A DNA stretch of 64,000 nucleotides, from assembly GCF_029983815.1 (NCBI RefSeq), contig NZ_JASBYU010000001.1:186001-250000 (forward strand). The letters run 5' to 3'. Below are positions 17,729-25,951 of the stretch, in pieces. Position numbers and translations under genes: made by a program. The stretch comes from Lagierella sp. (lineage in GTDB: Bacteria > Bacillota > Clostridia > Tissierellales > Peptoniphilaceae). Numbering within the stretch: the stretch's first letter is position 1; each line of letters begins with the position of its first letter. The notes beneath the pieces were generated by a model. The model ran no database searches, was not told the origin of the DNA, and worked only from the letters and a program-made list of their open reading frames with translations.

Positions 17729-18339
17729 TGAACAAATACAAAAAGATTATTAAGTCTGGAATCATCACCGATAACCCAGTACTTATACAAGTAATCGGAA
17801 TTTGCTCTGCTTTGGCGGTGACCAACCTGGCTTTAAACTCTTTAATAATGGGTTTAGCCCTAACCTTTACCACTGCCCTCTCATCCTTCTTTATTTCATT
17901 ACTAAAGGATATTACACCTAAACATATTAGGATGGTAGTGCAAGTATTTATAATATCCTTCTTCGTAATAATAGTGGATATATTTTTAAAGGCCTATATG
18001 CCTTCCATGAGCAAGACCCTTGGACCCTATGTTGGGTTGATAATTACCAACTGTATAATCATGGGAAGAGCGGAAGCCTATGCAATTTCTAACCCTCCAT
18101 TAAATTCATTAGTGGATGGTTTTGCAGCGGGAATTGGATATACTTTGGTTTTACTAGCAGTATCCATTATAAGAGAAATATTGGGATTTGGTTCAATATT
18201 TGGCTTTAGAATAATGCCAGAAGGCTTTGTGCCATGGACTTTAATGGTAATGCCACCAGGAGCATTCTTTATACTTCCTATAATAATGTGGATAGTTTAT
18301 AACCTTGTAAATAAAAAGGAAGAGGTGAAAAAACAATGA
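17728..18339 (+). CDS. nqrD: Na+-translocating NADH:quinone reductase subunit D (NqrD/RnfE family)
   Basis: A 203-residue six-helix protein. DNPVLIQVIGICSALAVT (15-32) and VGLIITNCIIMGRAEAYA (102-119) are strongly NqrD-like. Cys26 and Cys109 are the ligands expected to share an intramembrane [2Fe-2S] cluster with NqrE. Forms an inverted-topology pair with NqrE. An AAGGAGG site overlaps the end of nqrC, and the gene overlaps nqrE by four bases. Confidence 0.92.
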   Translation: MNKYKKIIKSGIITDNPVLIQVIGICSALAVTNLALNSLIMGLALTFTTALSSFFISLLKDITPKHIRMVVQVFIISFFVIIVDIFLKAYMPSMSKTLGPYVGLIITNCIIMGRAEAYAISNPPLNSLVDGFAAGIGYTLVLLAVSIIREILGFGSIFGFRIMPEGFVPWTLMVMPPGAFFILPIIMWIVYNLVNKKEEVKKQ

Positions 18340-18920
18340 CAATTCATCCATTAGTTATTTTCTTTGCCTCAATCTTTACTTCCAATATGATATTTTCAAA
18401 CTTTTTGGGAATGTGTTCCTTTATTGCCGTTAGTAAAGAAGTTGAGACTGCAACAGGCCTAGGAGTAGCAGTAACCTTTGTTTTAACTGTTACCACAGTT
18501 TTAAATTACTTTGTTTATCAACTACTAGAATATTTTGGATTAGAATACTTGAGATTTATCGTATTCATCATTGTAATTGCAGCCTTTGTTCAATTACTTG
18601 AAATGATATTGGAAAAATACGTAGAAAACCTATACTATGCCCTAGGAATTTTCCTACCACTAATAACCGTAAACTGTGCCATTCTTGGTGTTTCACTTTT
18701 TATGGTAATCAGAGAGTATAATTTTATGCAATCCCTATTCTTTGGACTGGGTTCAGGTTTAGGTTGGGCATTGGCAATAATCTCAATGTCAGGTATTAGA
18801 TCTAGAATAAATGAAAACTCCCTTCCTGAAGGACTAAGAGGCGCACCTATAACCTTGATTATCACAGGTATAATGGCCCTTGCCTTTATAGGTTTCTCAG
18901 GAATAGTTTCCATATCGTAG
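18336..18920 (+). CDS. nqrE: Na+-translocating NADH:quinone reductase subunit E (NqrE/RnfA family)
   Basis: A 194-residue six-helix protein homologous to NqrD in opposite topology. NFLGMCSFIAVSKEV (22-36), YYALGIFLPLITVNCAILG (100-118) and LPEGLRGAPITLI near the C terminus are NqrE signatures. Cys27 and Cys114 complete the four-cysteine intramembrane [2Fe-2S] site with NqrD. It starts with an ATGA overlap on nqrD and is followed after eight bases by nqrF. Confidence 0.93.
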   Translation: MTIHPLVIFFASIFTSNMIFSNFLGMCSFIAVSKEVETATGLGVAVTFVLTVTTVLNYFVYQLLEYFGLEYLRFIVFIIVIAAFVQLLEMILEKYVENLYYALGIFLPLITVNCAILGVSLFMVIREYNFMQSLFFGLGSGLGWALAIISMSGIRSRINENSLPEGLRGAPITLIITGIMALAFIGFSGIVSIS

Positions 18921-18928
18921 GTGATATT

Positions 18929-20044
18929 ATGAATATGATTTTAATTTCCACAGGGATAGTAACGAGCATATCAGTTCTAATTGCCCTATTACTGACCCTG
19001 GCAGATAAATATATAGCAGATTATGGCGAAGTAAAAATAATAATCAACGACGAAAAAGAATATGACGTAGAAGGAGGACAGTCTCTACTTTCCTCATTGG
19101 TAGCACAAAAAATCTTTATTCCTTCCGCTTGTGGAGGTAAAGGTTCCTGTGGATACTGTAAAGTAAAGGTACTAGATGGAGCAGGTCCAGTTCTTGCGAC
19201 TGAAAAACCTTGGCTTAGCCCAGAGGAATTACAGGACAATGTCAGACTTTCTTGTCAGGTTAAAGTTAAATCCGATATGCATATTCAAATACCAGAAGAG
19301 TTGTTCAATGTAAAAGAATATGAAATGACTCTTGTGGAAAAAGAACCTATGACGGATAAGATAGTACGTCTTAGATTCGAACTTCCTGAAGGAGAGACTA
19401 TAAACTTCAAACCTGGTCAATTTATGCAGATTAAAACCATACCATACCCTTCTGGTGAAGGATATGAAGGTTGTGACGAGGAAGTCTTTAGAGCCTATTC
19501 AGTGGCATCCTCCATCAAGGATACAAAACATGTGGAGTTCTTAATTGGATACACCATGGGAATTTGTTCAACCTATGTACACAAGGTGCTAAAAGTAGGC
19601 GATAAGGTCTTAATAAACGGTCCTTATGGCGATTTTTACTATCACGATGACGATAGTGAAGAGATTTTACTAATAGCAGCAGGTACAGGTTTTGCACCTA
19701 TTAGGTCTATTCTAAATCACATGCGAGACAATGATATTAAAAAGAAAACCAGATTCTACTTTGGCGCTAGAACACCATCAGATCTATTCTTAGTCGATGA
19801 GATGAAACAATTTGAAAAAGATCTCTATGACTTTAAATTTATGCCTACACTTTCTAGAACCACCCCTGAACATAATTGGGATGGAGACACAGGTCGTGTA
19901 AATAATTCTATTGATAAATATGTAGATGAAGACACAACCTACACAGCTTACCTATGTGGTAGCCCTAGGATGATAGAAGGTATTGTAAAGTCACTTGGTG
20001 AAAAGAAAGTTCCAGCGGATAGAATCTTCTATGATGAATTCTAG
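18929..20044 (+). CDS. nqrF: Na+-translocating NADH:quinone reductase subunit F (NADH-oxidising)
   Basis: 371 residues, somewhat shorter than the roughly 407 of typical NqrF. A membrane helix (about 3-24) is followed by a plant-type [2Fe-2S] domain with Cys68, Cys74, Cys77 and Cys109. The FAD domain carries RAYSVAS, and the NADH domain carries GTGFAPIRS, GARTPSDLF and a final YLCGSPRM..FYDEF. It takes electrons from NADH to FAD and the iron-sulfur centre. It sits where rnfB would be in an rnf operon, confirming NQR-type electron input. A strong terminator follows. Confidence 0.95.
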   Translation: MNMILISTGIVTSISVLIALLLTLADKYIADYGEVKIIINDEKEYDVEGGQSLLSSLVAQKIFIPSACGGKGSCGYCKVKVLDGAGPVLATEKPWLSPEELQDNVRLSCQVKVKSDMHIQIPEELFNVKEYEMTLVEKEPMTDKIVRLRFELPEGETINFKPGQFMQIKTIPYPSGEGYEGCDEEVFRAYSVASSIKDTKHVEFLIGYTMGICSTYVHKVLKVGDKVLINGPYGDFYYHDDDSEEILLIAAGTGFAPIRSILNHMRDNDIKKKTRFYFGARTPSDLFLVDEMKQFEKDLYDFKFMPTLSRTTPEHNWDGDTGRVNNSIDKYVDEDTTYTAYLCGSPRMIEGIVKSLGEKKVPADRIFYDEF

Positions 20045-20062
20045 TAATCTATTTTGGGTACT

Positions 20063-20092
20063 AAAAAAGTCCGGAATAACCGGACTTTTTTT
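20063..20092. terminator. Bidirectional terminator between nqrF and the antiporter gene
   Basis: GTCCGG-AATAA-CCGGAC flanked by six A on the left and seven T on the right. It can end transcription from both convergent genes. Confidence 0.9.
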
Positions 20093-20117
20093 AATGTAGA
20101 ATATACAGTTTTATAAA

Positions 20118-21695
20118 TCATTCTCTAATAATAACAATTTTGTCCTCTGGATGTAAAATTGTATCACCTGTTGGTACGATGACTCCACCCTCTTTTCTCT
20201 GTAACATTATAATGAGTTCAGTATCCTTCATTTTTATCTCCGACACCTTTTTGTTTGACCAAGGATGGTTTTTTGCTAAAGTTATCTCCGTTAAGTCATG
20301 TCCAGTTTTATCGAAATGAGTCTCTCCCCCTAAAACCACAATGTCCCCTTCTTTTATAACAGTATTTCCCTTTGCAACTAAAGTCTTATTGTCTCTTTCT
20401 ATTTTTGCCACAATAATATTAAAAGTATGAGTTAAATCCTTAATACGTCGTCCTATCCACCTATTTCCTGGTTTTATCTCCGTTTGAATAAAGCCTAGAT
20501 CCGACTTATCTTGATAATAGTTAAAAGTCTTTAAAACGGTATCATTAGGTTCTAACATGGATAAAACCCTAGTTCCAATTGGCATCAATGACCCTTGAAT
20601 GAAGGAAGAAAACAAACAAATTCCAAAGACTATATGAAATATGTCAATGGAAATATCAACTTTACTATTGACCACCATTATGGCGAAGGCAATTGCAGCA
20701 GCTCCCCTAAGTCCCGCTAGAGAGATTATTCCTAGTTGTTTCTTATCCAGTTTAAAGGGAATCATCAAGCCAAAAACTGTCAATGGTCTGATTACTAGCG
20801 CCATGGCAATCATTATGATTAGGGAAATTGGCAATACTTTTAATAGTATGTCTATATTAGATAAAAATCCTAATAAAAAGAATAATCCAATTTGAACTAG
20901 GGATGACAGTCCATCATAGAAGAAAACTATATCCCTTTTTCCATGAAATTGCTTATTTCCAATATATATCCCAAGTATGTAAAGAGCTAAGTATCCATTT
21001 CCTCCCATTAACTCAGTAAGACTAAAGGTTCCAAACATTATAGCAGCAAATAAAACAACCAATAGGCCATCGTCTCTTAAATGATTCATATTGACAATTT
21101 TTAAAAGAAAAAAACCAATTAAAAAGCCTAAACCTATTCCAAAAATAACCTGTTTAAAAATAAGAAGGGGCACAGAGATTTCTTGTCCTGCAATTATCGT
21201 TAGAAAAACCATTGTCATAGTATAGGCAGCCGGGTCGTTGGAACCACTTTCTAGCTCCAAAAAGGGTGCTGTATTGTATTTCAAATTCAAATTCTTTGAG
21301 ACTAAAATTGAAGATACGGAGGCATAGTCTGTAGATCCTACGACAGAACCAAGTAACATCGCTTCATAAAGATCGAAATTTAAGAAAAAGTAGCAAAATG
21401 CTCCTGTGAGTAGCGCAGTTACTACAACCCCTAAACTAGATAAGACGATGGCAGGTTTAGAAACAGGTTTTGCCATGGTCCAATTGGTCCCAAATCCACC
21501 ATAGAACATAATTATCATTAAAGAAACTTTCGCAATCTTATCGGATAACTCAAAGTCAGAAAAATTATATCCTAAAAAGTTGAAGGACATTCCAAGAAGT
21601 ATAAATAACAAAAGGGATGGCAATCCCACTCTATCAGAAAATCTATGGCCAAGGAGGGCCAATAGAAGCACCAAAGTAATAATTAGTAAGTTCAT
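20118..21695 (-). CDS. Potassium/proton (CPA1) antiporter, NhaP2-like, with RCK-C domains
   Basis: 525 residues. About 12-13 membrane helices cover 1-390, including SVVGSTDYASVSSILVS and the ELESGSNDPAAY segment with the conserved ND pair of CPA1 exchangers. The C terminus has two TrkA-C-like modules (about 405-455 and 475-525), the second ending DTILHPEDKIVIIRE. This is the layout of NhaP2/YcgO K+/H+ antiporters. It is monocistronic, with an extended -10 upstream. It may adjust cation balance alongside the sodium-pumping NQR, by inference. Confidence 0.87.
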   Translation of the reverse strand: MNLLIITLVLLLALLGHRFSDRVGLPSLLLFILLGMSFNFLGYNFSDFELSDKIAKVSLMIIMFYGGFGTNWTMAKPVSKPAIVLSSLGVVVTALLTGAFCYFFLNFDLYEAMLLGSVVGSTDYASVSSILVSKNLNLKYNTAPFLELESGSNDPAAYTMTMVFLTIIAGQEISVPLLIFKQVIFGIGLGFLIGFFLLKIVNMNHLRDDGLLVVLFAAIMFGTFSLTELMGGNGYLALYILGIYIGNKQFHGKRDIVFFYDGLSSLVQIGLFFLLGFLSNIDILLKVLPISLIIMIAMALVIRPLTVFGLMIPFKLDKKQLGIISLAGLRGAAAIAFAIMVVNSKVDISIDIFHIVFGICLFSSFIQGSLMPIGTRVLSMLEPNDTVLKTFNYYQDKSDLGFIQTEIKPGNRWIGRRIKDLTHTFNIIVAKIERDNKTLVAKGNTVIKEGDIVVLGGETHFDKTGHDLTEITLAKNHPWSNKKVSEIKMKDTELIIMLQRKEGGVIVPTGDTILHPEDKIVIIRE

Positions 21696-21718
21696 AACAC
21701 AATCCTTTCTCCCCAGTT

Positions 21719-21727
21719 ATTATAGCA
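21719..21727 (-). promoter_or_regulatory. Extended -10 promoter of the antiporter gene
   Basis: TGCTATAAT on the minus strand, a perfect extended -10, about 25 bases before the ATG at 21695. No clear -35. Confidence 0.45.
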
Positions 21728-21806
21728 TATAAATACTTTAAGACTTGTAGACTACAGTCCCCGAAGGATATTTCTCTTTCCCTTTGCATAGAAAAAGAAT
21801 TTTCCA

Positions 21807-23171
21807 TTAATTACTTTTGGCACTTTTGACATATATTTTAATACTATCCTTTATACTTTCAAATTTTTTCGTTTCCATTGTGGTTTCATATCCTCCCTCT
21901 ACTTTATACATATCGAAGATGCCACCTTTTGAAAGCCAAATATAGGAATAGGTCTCGTCTGTGTTCAAATTTATCTTTGTTAAGGTTTTGCCCTTATCTA
22001 CTTTAATGTCCTCATCCTCTAAGTCCAGTTCATCATAATCTTCTTCAGATAAGTTATCCAAAGAAGGATTAAAGTCTATGGCTTTCATTCTCTCTAAATC
22101 AAAGTAATTTTCTATAACCGTATACTCTGCAACTTCAAAGATTACACATTCAGGCTGGAAAATATTAAAATAATAGGGAAATTCGATAATATTTTGGTAG
22201 TCATGAACGTGGATATATTCATTAAATGCATTTATAAAGTATTTATATCCCAATTTATTCATATAACTTCCTTGAAAAACCAAGGCTTTAGGGGTGTTCT
22301 CCACATTTTTGGACTCATTTATAAAATATCCAAATCCAGGATAGGAAGGATTAATTTTAAGCTCGGAAAAATAATCCTCATATAAACTCTTTGGTTTTTG
22401 CTTTAATTTCAATTTCAGAACAGTCTCGTCAATTGGAAACTTTGAGACTAAAAGAGATTTTTCCAAAGTTTTTGTTTGAATAAATTCATCCAACTTATTT
22501 ATATGGATATTTTCATTTTTTTCTTTTAATTTCTCTAAAATGGCATTACTGCCATAAAATGCACCTATATCATTCCAATGATTTGCATCATATTTAATAT
22601 TAAACCCTTGAATGCCCTTATCCCTTAGCTCCACCATGGTCCCAGTATTGTCCAAGTAGTCTATATTTCGTCTTTCTAATTCCTTAAAAAATAGATCCAC
22701 CCACTGTCTATTATAGTTGACCCCTTCTGCTATCTTGTCTTGATAAATAGCAGGCTTTGCAGGATTGAACACAAATAGAAAGGGGATATTCCTTTCTTGA
22801 CAATAATGCTGAACTTTTTCTATCATATCAGCAAAAATCATATGAAAATCACCAAAATCATTACTAGTACTTACTCCCCCACCAAATACATAACCATCTT
22901 TTCCATAGGTATATGACGGATGTACCATCTTATTAAATAGTCTATCATTTAAAACCGTATAGGATGTTATCATCTCATCTCTAAATCCTAATCTATCGTT
23001 TACATAGGATTCAATATTTTGTGTTAAATCTCCTTCTAGGGTAAATGGATTTTCCGTTAAGGCCCTATTATCTATCTGGGATATGGAATTTGGTTTTATA
23101 TTAAAAGCCATTAGAGGCGCCAATATAATTAAGATAAACAAAATTATAAAAATTAATTTAAACTTTTTCAT
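21807..23171 (-). CDS. DHHW/AlgX-like SGNH-family protein (polysaccharide O-acetylation partner)
   Basis: 454 residues: an N-terminal signal anchor (about 5-24), then an extracellular SGNH-like domain. NRALTENP near 35, the RLGFRDEM block near 62, FVFNPAKPAIYQDK near 148 and DANHWNDIGAFYGSNAI near 198 match the DHHW/AlgJ-AlgX family. It is 13 bases downstream of an MBOAT acyltransferase. Such pairs move acetyl groups across the membrane onto surface polysaccharides. The acceptor polymer is not known. Confidence 0.8.
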   Translation of the reverse strand: MKKFKLIFIILFILIILAPLMAFNIKPNSISQIDNRALTENPFTLEGDLTQNIESYVNDRLGFRDEMITSYTVLNDRLFNKMVHPSYTYGKDGYVFGGGVSTSNDFGDFHMIFADMIEKVQHYCQERNIPFLFVFNPAKPAIYQDKIAEGVNYNRQWVDLFFKELERRNIDYLDNTGTMVELRDKGIQGFNIKYDANHWNDIGAFYGSNAILEKLKEKNENIHINKLDEFIQTKTLEKSLLVSKFPIDETVLKLKLKQKPKSLYEDYFSELKINPSYPGFGYFINESKNVENTPKALVFQGSYMNKLGYKYFINAFNEYIHVHDYQNIIEFPYYFNIFQPECVIFEVAEYTVIENYFDLERMKAIDFNPSLDNLSEEDYDELDLEDEDIKVDKGKTLTKINLNTDETYSYIWLSKGGIFDMYKVEGGYETTMETKKFESIKDSIKIYVKSAKSN

Positions 23172-23184
23172 AATTAACCCTTTC

Positions 23185-24675
23185 TTAGTATTGGAAATAA
23201 ATAAATGGACTGTAGGTGGAATTTACCATGAATAAAATGGATATAATAAAAAGTCCGATAAAGACTATCTCTTTTATTGCATATCCCATTGGTTTCTTCA
23301 CAAAATTCTTATATTTTTCTTGTATACTTGGCAAACCAAAGACCGTTGCTCCAATAACTCCCATAATTACCAAAAAGATCATTCTATTATCAAAGTAATA
23401 TCTCCAAGTATATGGAATATTTTCAAAGGAAACTCTTCCAAACATAATTTTAAACCATCTGGTAAATTCGGAAAAACTACTAAATCTAAATAATTCCCAG
23501 CTGAAAAAAGTGATGGTCATAGCGTATAACCACTTTATTATTTTAGGAGTTTTCTTATACCAATTTTTTTGTGATACAAGCTTTTCTATTATATTACAAA
23601 GCCCATTTACCATTCCCCATAGCATATAGGTCCAACCTGCTCCATGCCAAATACCTGTAAGGGTAAAAACTATAGCAACATTTAAAATTGTACGTCTTTC
23701 CGACCTTCTGCTTCCTCCCAATGGAAAATATACATATTCTCTAAACCATTTTCCCAATGAAATATGCCATCTTCTCCAAAATTCTGTAATTGACTGGGAC
23801 AAATATGGAAAATTGAAATTTTCTTGAAAATCAAAACCCATCAAATTTGATAATCCTAAAGCGATATCTGAATACCCAGAAAAATCGAAGTATATCTGTA
23901 ACATATACAACAATGCAACTCCCCAAGAAGTTGGTACATCGATTGCATCCGATGCTAAAGCTATACATTCTCCAAAGGTGTCGGCAAGAATCAACTTCTT
24001 GGAAAAACCTATCATTATCCTATTTATTCCACTTGAAAAAGAATCAACATCGATTTTTCTTACATATATTTCCCTTGAAAAGTCCTTCCATAATACTATT
24101 GGACCTGAAATCACCTTTGGGAAAAATAACAGATAAAGTGCACAGTCAATTAAGCTTCCTGCACTAGCGTCTCCTCTATAGATGTCGACCAAGTAGGATA
24201 TGGCGCTAAAAGTTATAAAGGATATTCCTAAAGGTGCTAAGTAAGACTTCGCCTTTATACCATCTCTAAATAAAAAGTTCCAAGCTTGAGCTATAAGTCC
24301 AGTGTATTTAAAATGAATCAATACAAATAAAACAATAACTATAGATAAAAATAATATTGGTAGGGCTGCAGTTATTTTTTGGTTATTTTCACCTTCGCCA
24401 TTAACTGTCATAGCCACACTGAAATTCTTGTACTTTTCAATTGCCTTCCCTAAAAAGAAAACGGTAAATATATAGATTAAAAATCGAAAACTATCACTAA
24501 AAAAAGCCCAACTATAAAAGACAAAGCTTATTCCAATAATAGTCAGGTCTTCAATCCTATATTTTTCTAAAAAATGTGAAAAAGTTTTATTTAAACCTAA
24601 AAATCTTATTCCATGGTACAAAATCATACTCAATGGAAAAAATATAAAAAGAAAAGTCTGCGTTGTAAAAGACAT
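23185..24675 (-). CDS. MBOAT-family membrane O-acyltransferase (AlgI/DltB type)
   Basis: 496 residues with about 11-12 membrane helices. SGYSDIALGLSNLMGFDFQENFNFPYLSQSITEFWRRWHISLGKW.. is the family signature, and the catalytic His lies in LTGIWHGAGWTYMLWG near residue 340. These enzymes deliver an acyl group through the membrane to a surface acceptor with an SGNH partner, here the next gene. AAAGGAG precedes the ATG. No dlt genes are nearby, so polysaccharide acetylation is likelier than teichoic acid D-alanylation. Confidence 0.9.
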   Translation of the reverse strand: MSFTTQTFLFIFFPLSMILYHGIRFLGLNKTFSHFLEKYRIEDLTIIGISFVFYSWAFFSDSFRFLIYIFTVFFLGKAIEKYKNFSVAMTVNGEGENNQKITAALPILFLSIVIVLFVLIHFKYTGLIAQAWNFLFRDGIKAKSYLAPLGISFITFSAISYLVDIYRGDASAGSLIDCALYLLFFPKVISGPIVLWKDFSREIYVRKIDVDSFSSGINRIMIGFSKKLILADTFGECIALASDAIDVPTSWGVALLYMLQIYFDFSGYSDIALGLSNLMGFDFQENFNFPYLSQSITEFWRRWHISLGKWFREYVYFPLGGSRRSERRTILNVAIVFTLTGIWHGAGWTYMLWGMVNGLCNIIEKLVSQKNWYKKTPKIIKWLYAMTITFFSWELFRFSSFSEFTRWFKIMFGRVSFENIPYTWRYYFDNRMIFLVIMGVIGATVFGLPSIQEKYKNFVKKPMGYAIKEIVFIGLFIISILFMVNSTYSPFIYFQY

Positions 24676-24764
24676 AAAAAACTCCTTTAATATGACCTTG
24701 TATAATCTACTAGAAAATACAAATTTTTCAGCATAAAAAGAAATTTATTTACTGCTGATAAAAT

Positions 24765-24773
24765 ATTATATCA
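24765..24773 (-). promoter_or_regulatory. Extended -10 promoter of the MBOAT/DHHW pair
   Basis: TGATATAAT on the minus strand, about 90 bases upstream of the acyltransferase ATG. No convincing -35. Confidence 0.4.
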
Positions 24774-24859
24774 TATTTAGATAAATCAAGCACCCATCCC
24801 ACACCCTATATGAGTGAAAGATGGGCACCTTTCCTTACAATAGGATTAAAATCCTATAA

Positions 24860-25420
24860 TTATTTATTTTCCTTTTTTCTATAGAATCCATCTTTATTAA
24901 TTTTAAGTGCTTCTATCTCTTCTGGAGTTGATTCTCTATTTAAATCGTAGTTTTGATATGGATAGCGTCCAAATCTTTTTAATACCTCTAAATGTGCATC
25001 CTCAAAGTGTAAGGTATCTTCACCAAGTTCTTCAAAATATGGTCTTGCCCACTTATGAAGCTCTAATGATTCTGAATGCATAAAAGGTAATAATGCAAAC
25101 TTTTTCTCATCTTCTGAAAGTTCTTCATAGTCATCACTTAAAACCAATTCCTGAGCAAGGGCAATGGCCATCTTATCCTGTGTATAGGTTCTAATATCAT
25201 GTCTAAACATATTTCTTGAAAACTGGTCCAACACGATTATCTCGGCAAGTCTACCTTTTGGATTATCACGCCACCCTACTAAAAGACCTTCTTTAGCTTT
25301 CTCCCATGTGTCTAAAAACTTATCTTCAATCAATTTGTCAAAGTCTTCATCTTCGTCAAACTGCTTATCAATATTTTCTGGTGCAAACCAAAAATCTAAT
25401 ACATCATTATAATCTTTCAT
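24860..25420 (-). CDS. DUF924 family protein
   Basis: A 186-residue soluble protein. The opening VLDFWF, the central RDNPKGRLAEIIVLDQFSRNMFR block and HSESLELHKWA are the hallmarks of DUF924, predicted all-helical (TPR-like). The family function is unknown. It is monocistronic, between the acyltransferase pair and the small DNA-binding protein. Confidence 0.9.
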   Translation of the reverse strand: MKDYNDVLDFWFAPENIDKQFDEDEDFDKLIEDKFLDTWEKAKEGLLVGWRDNPKGRLAEIIVLDQFSRNMFRHDIRTYTQDKMAIALAQELVLSDDYEELSEDEKKFALLPFMHSESLELHKWARPYFEELGEDTLHFEDAHLEVLKRFGRYPYQNYDLNRESTPEEIEALKINKDGFYRKKENK

Positions 25421-25475
25421 TTTATCACCCTATTGTTTTATACCCATTATTAAAAACTTGTGTTGGTATTAAAAT

Positions 25476-25500
25476 TCAAAAAAGTCCTCATTCGAGGACT
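25476..25500 (-). terminator. Terminator after the ribbon-helix-helix gene
   Basis: AGTCCTC-GAAT-GAGGACT on the minus strand, a 7-bp stem, is followed by TTTTTTGAATTTT. Confidence 0.85.
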
Positions 25501-25504
25501 CTTT

Positions 25505-25693
25505 CTATTTTTTACTACTTATTTCTTCATAAAGTTTTTCAACGCCTAATCTAAGAATCTCAGACTTGTTATATCCTAACTCCTTAGAACAAAACTCTAT
25601 CTTATCGAGATCTTTCTGGGAAACCCTCAAATTTAAAGTTTTGTTTCTTAAGCGCGCTTCTCGTTTTGCTAGATAACCATTTTCTTCTACCAT
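25505..25693 (-). CDS. Small ribbon-helix-helix (CopG/Arc-like) DNA-binding protein
   Basis: 62 residues. A basic N terminus precedes a beta-strand LNLRVSQKDLDKIE and helices LGYNKSEILRLGVEKLYEEI, the ribbon-helix-helix pattern. Its promoter (25803-25831) and a 32-bp dyad (25763-25794) lie upstream, suggesting autoregulation. No ribosome site is seen close to the ATG; GGGAGG is about 29 bases away with a small GCCT/AGGC hairpin between. A toxin partner gene is not seen, so an antitoxin role is unsupported. Confidence 0.75.
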   Translation of the reverse strand: MVEENGYLAKREARLRNKTLNLRVSQKDLDKIEFCSKELGYNKSEILRLGVEKLYEEISSKK

Positions 25694-25762
25694 AATAACA
25701 ACGCCTGTAAAGGCTTTTTCTCACCCTCCCCACTTCAATAATTTTCTTAATTGCCTTAACCT

Positions 25763-25794
25763 AATCTATACTATACCGGCGTATAAATTAGATT
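25763..25794. promoter_or_regulatory. 32-bp interrupted dyad, putative operator of the RHH gene
   Basis: The half-sites AATCTA-n3-TATAC and GTATA-n3-TAGATT flank a CGGC centre. It starts a couple of bases after the predicted transcript start of the RHH gene. That position suits an operator, or a 5' stem-loop in the RNA. Confidence 0.6.
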
Positions 25795-25802
25795 TCATTA
25801 CT

Positions 25803-25831
25803 ATTATAGTGTTTATCTATGAGATAGACAA
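25803..25831 (-). promoter_or_regulatory. Promoter of the RHH gene
   Basis: Minus-strand TTGTCT (25826-25831), a 17-base spacer and a perfect TATAAT (25803-25808). The transcript would begin near 25796, giving a leader of about 100 bases. Confidence 0.7.
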
Positions 25832-25919
25832 GTAAGCTGTCGTTTACATAATTATATAATGATAAATTATAATTAACTATACTCATTTGCAAAATAGAGT
25901 GTTTAATTATAAGATATAG
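25808..25919. repeat. Imperfect 22-bp direct repeat pair upstream of the RHH gene
   Basis: Two copies, 25808-25829 and 25898-25919, both starting AGTGTTTA and containing GATA near the end, match at 17 of 22 positions and are 90 bases apart. The first overlaps the promoter spacer. They could be regulator sites. The rest of this gap is AT-rich with nothing else recognised. Confidence 0.45.
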
Positions 25920-25951
25920 TTTACTTGTACCTTATTATACTGGCAGTGTTA

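Noticed and set aside
16143..20044. Classical Rnf complex (rnfCDGEAB)
   Set aside because: NqrC and NqrD/E features and a full NqrF are present, and RnfB and RnfC are absent; NQR is the better description.
24782..24857. Terminator(s) after the DUF924 gene
   Set aside because: Two hairpins exist (GCCCATC/GATGGGT and a short ATAGGATT palindrome), but neither is followed by a T-run on the minus strand; not convincing enough to list.
25694..25951. Phage attachment site or mobile element scar
   Set aside because: Direct repeats are imperfect (17 of 22) and no integrase or transposase is nearby; promoter/operator structure explains the region better.
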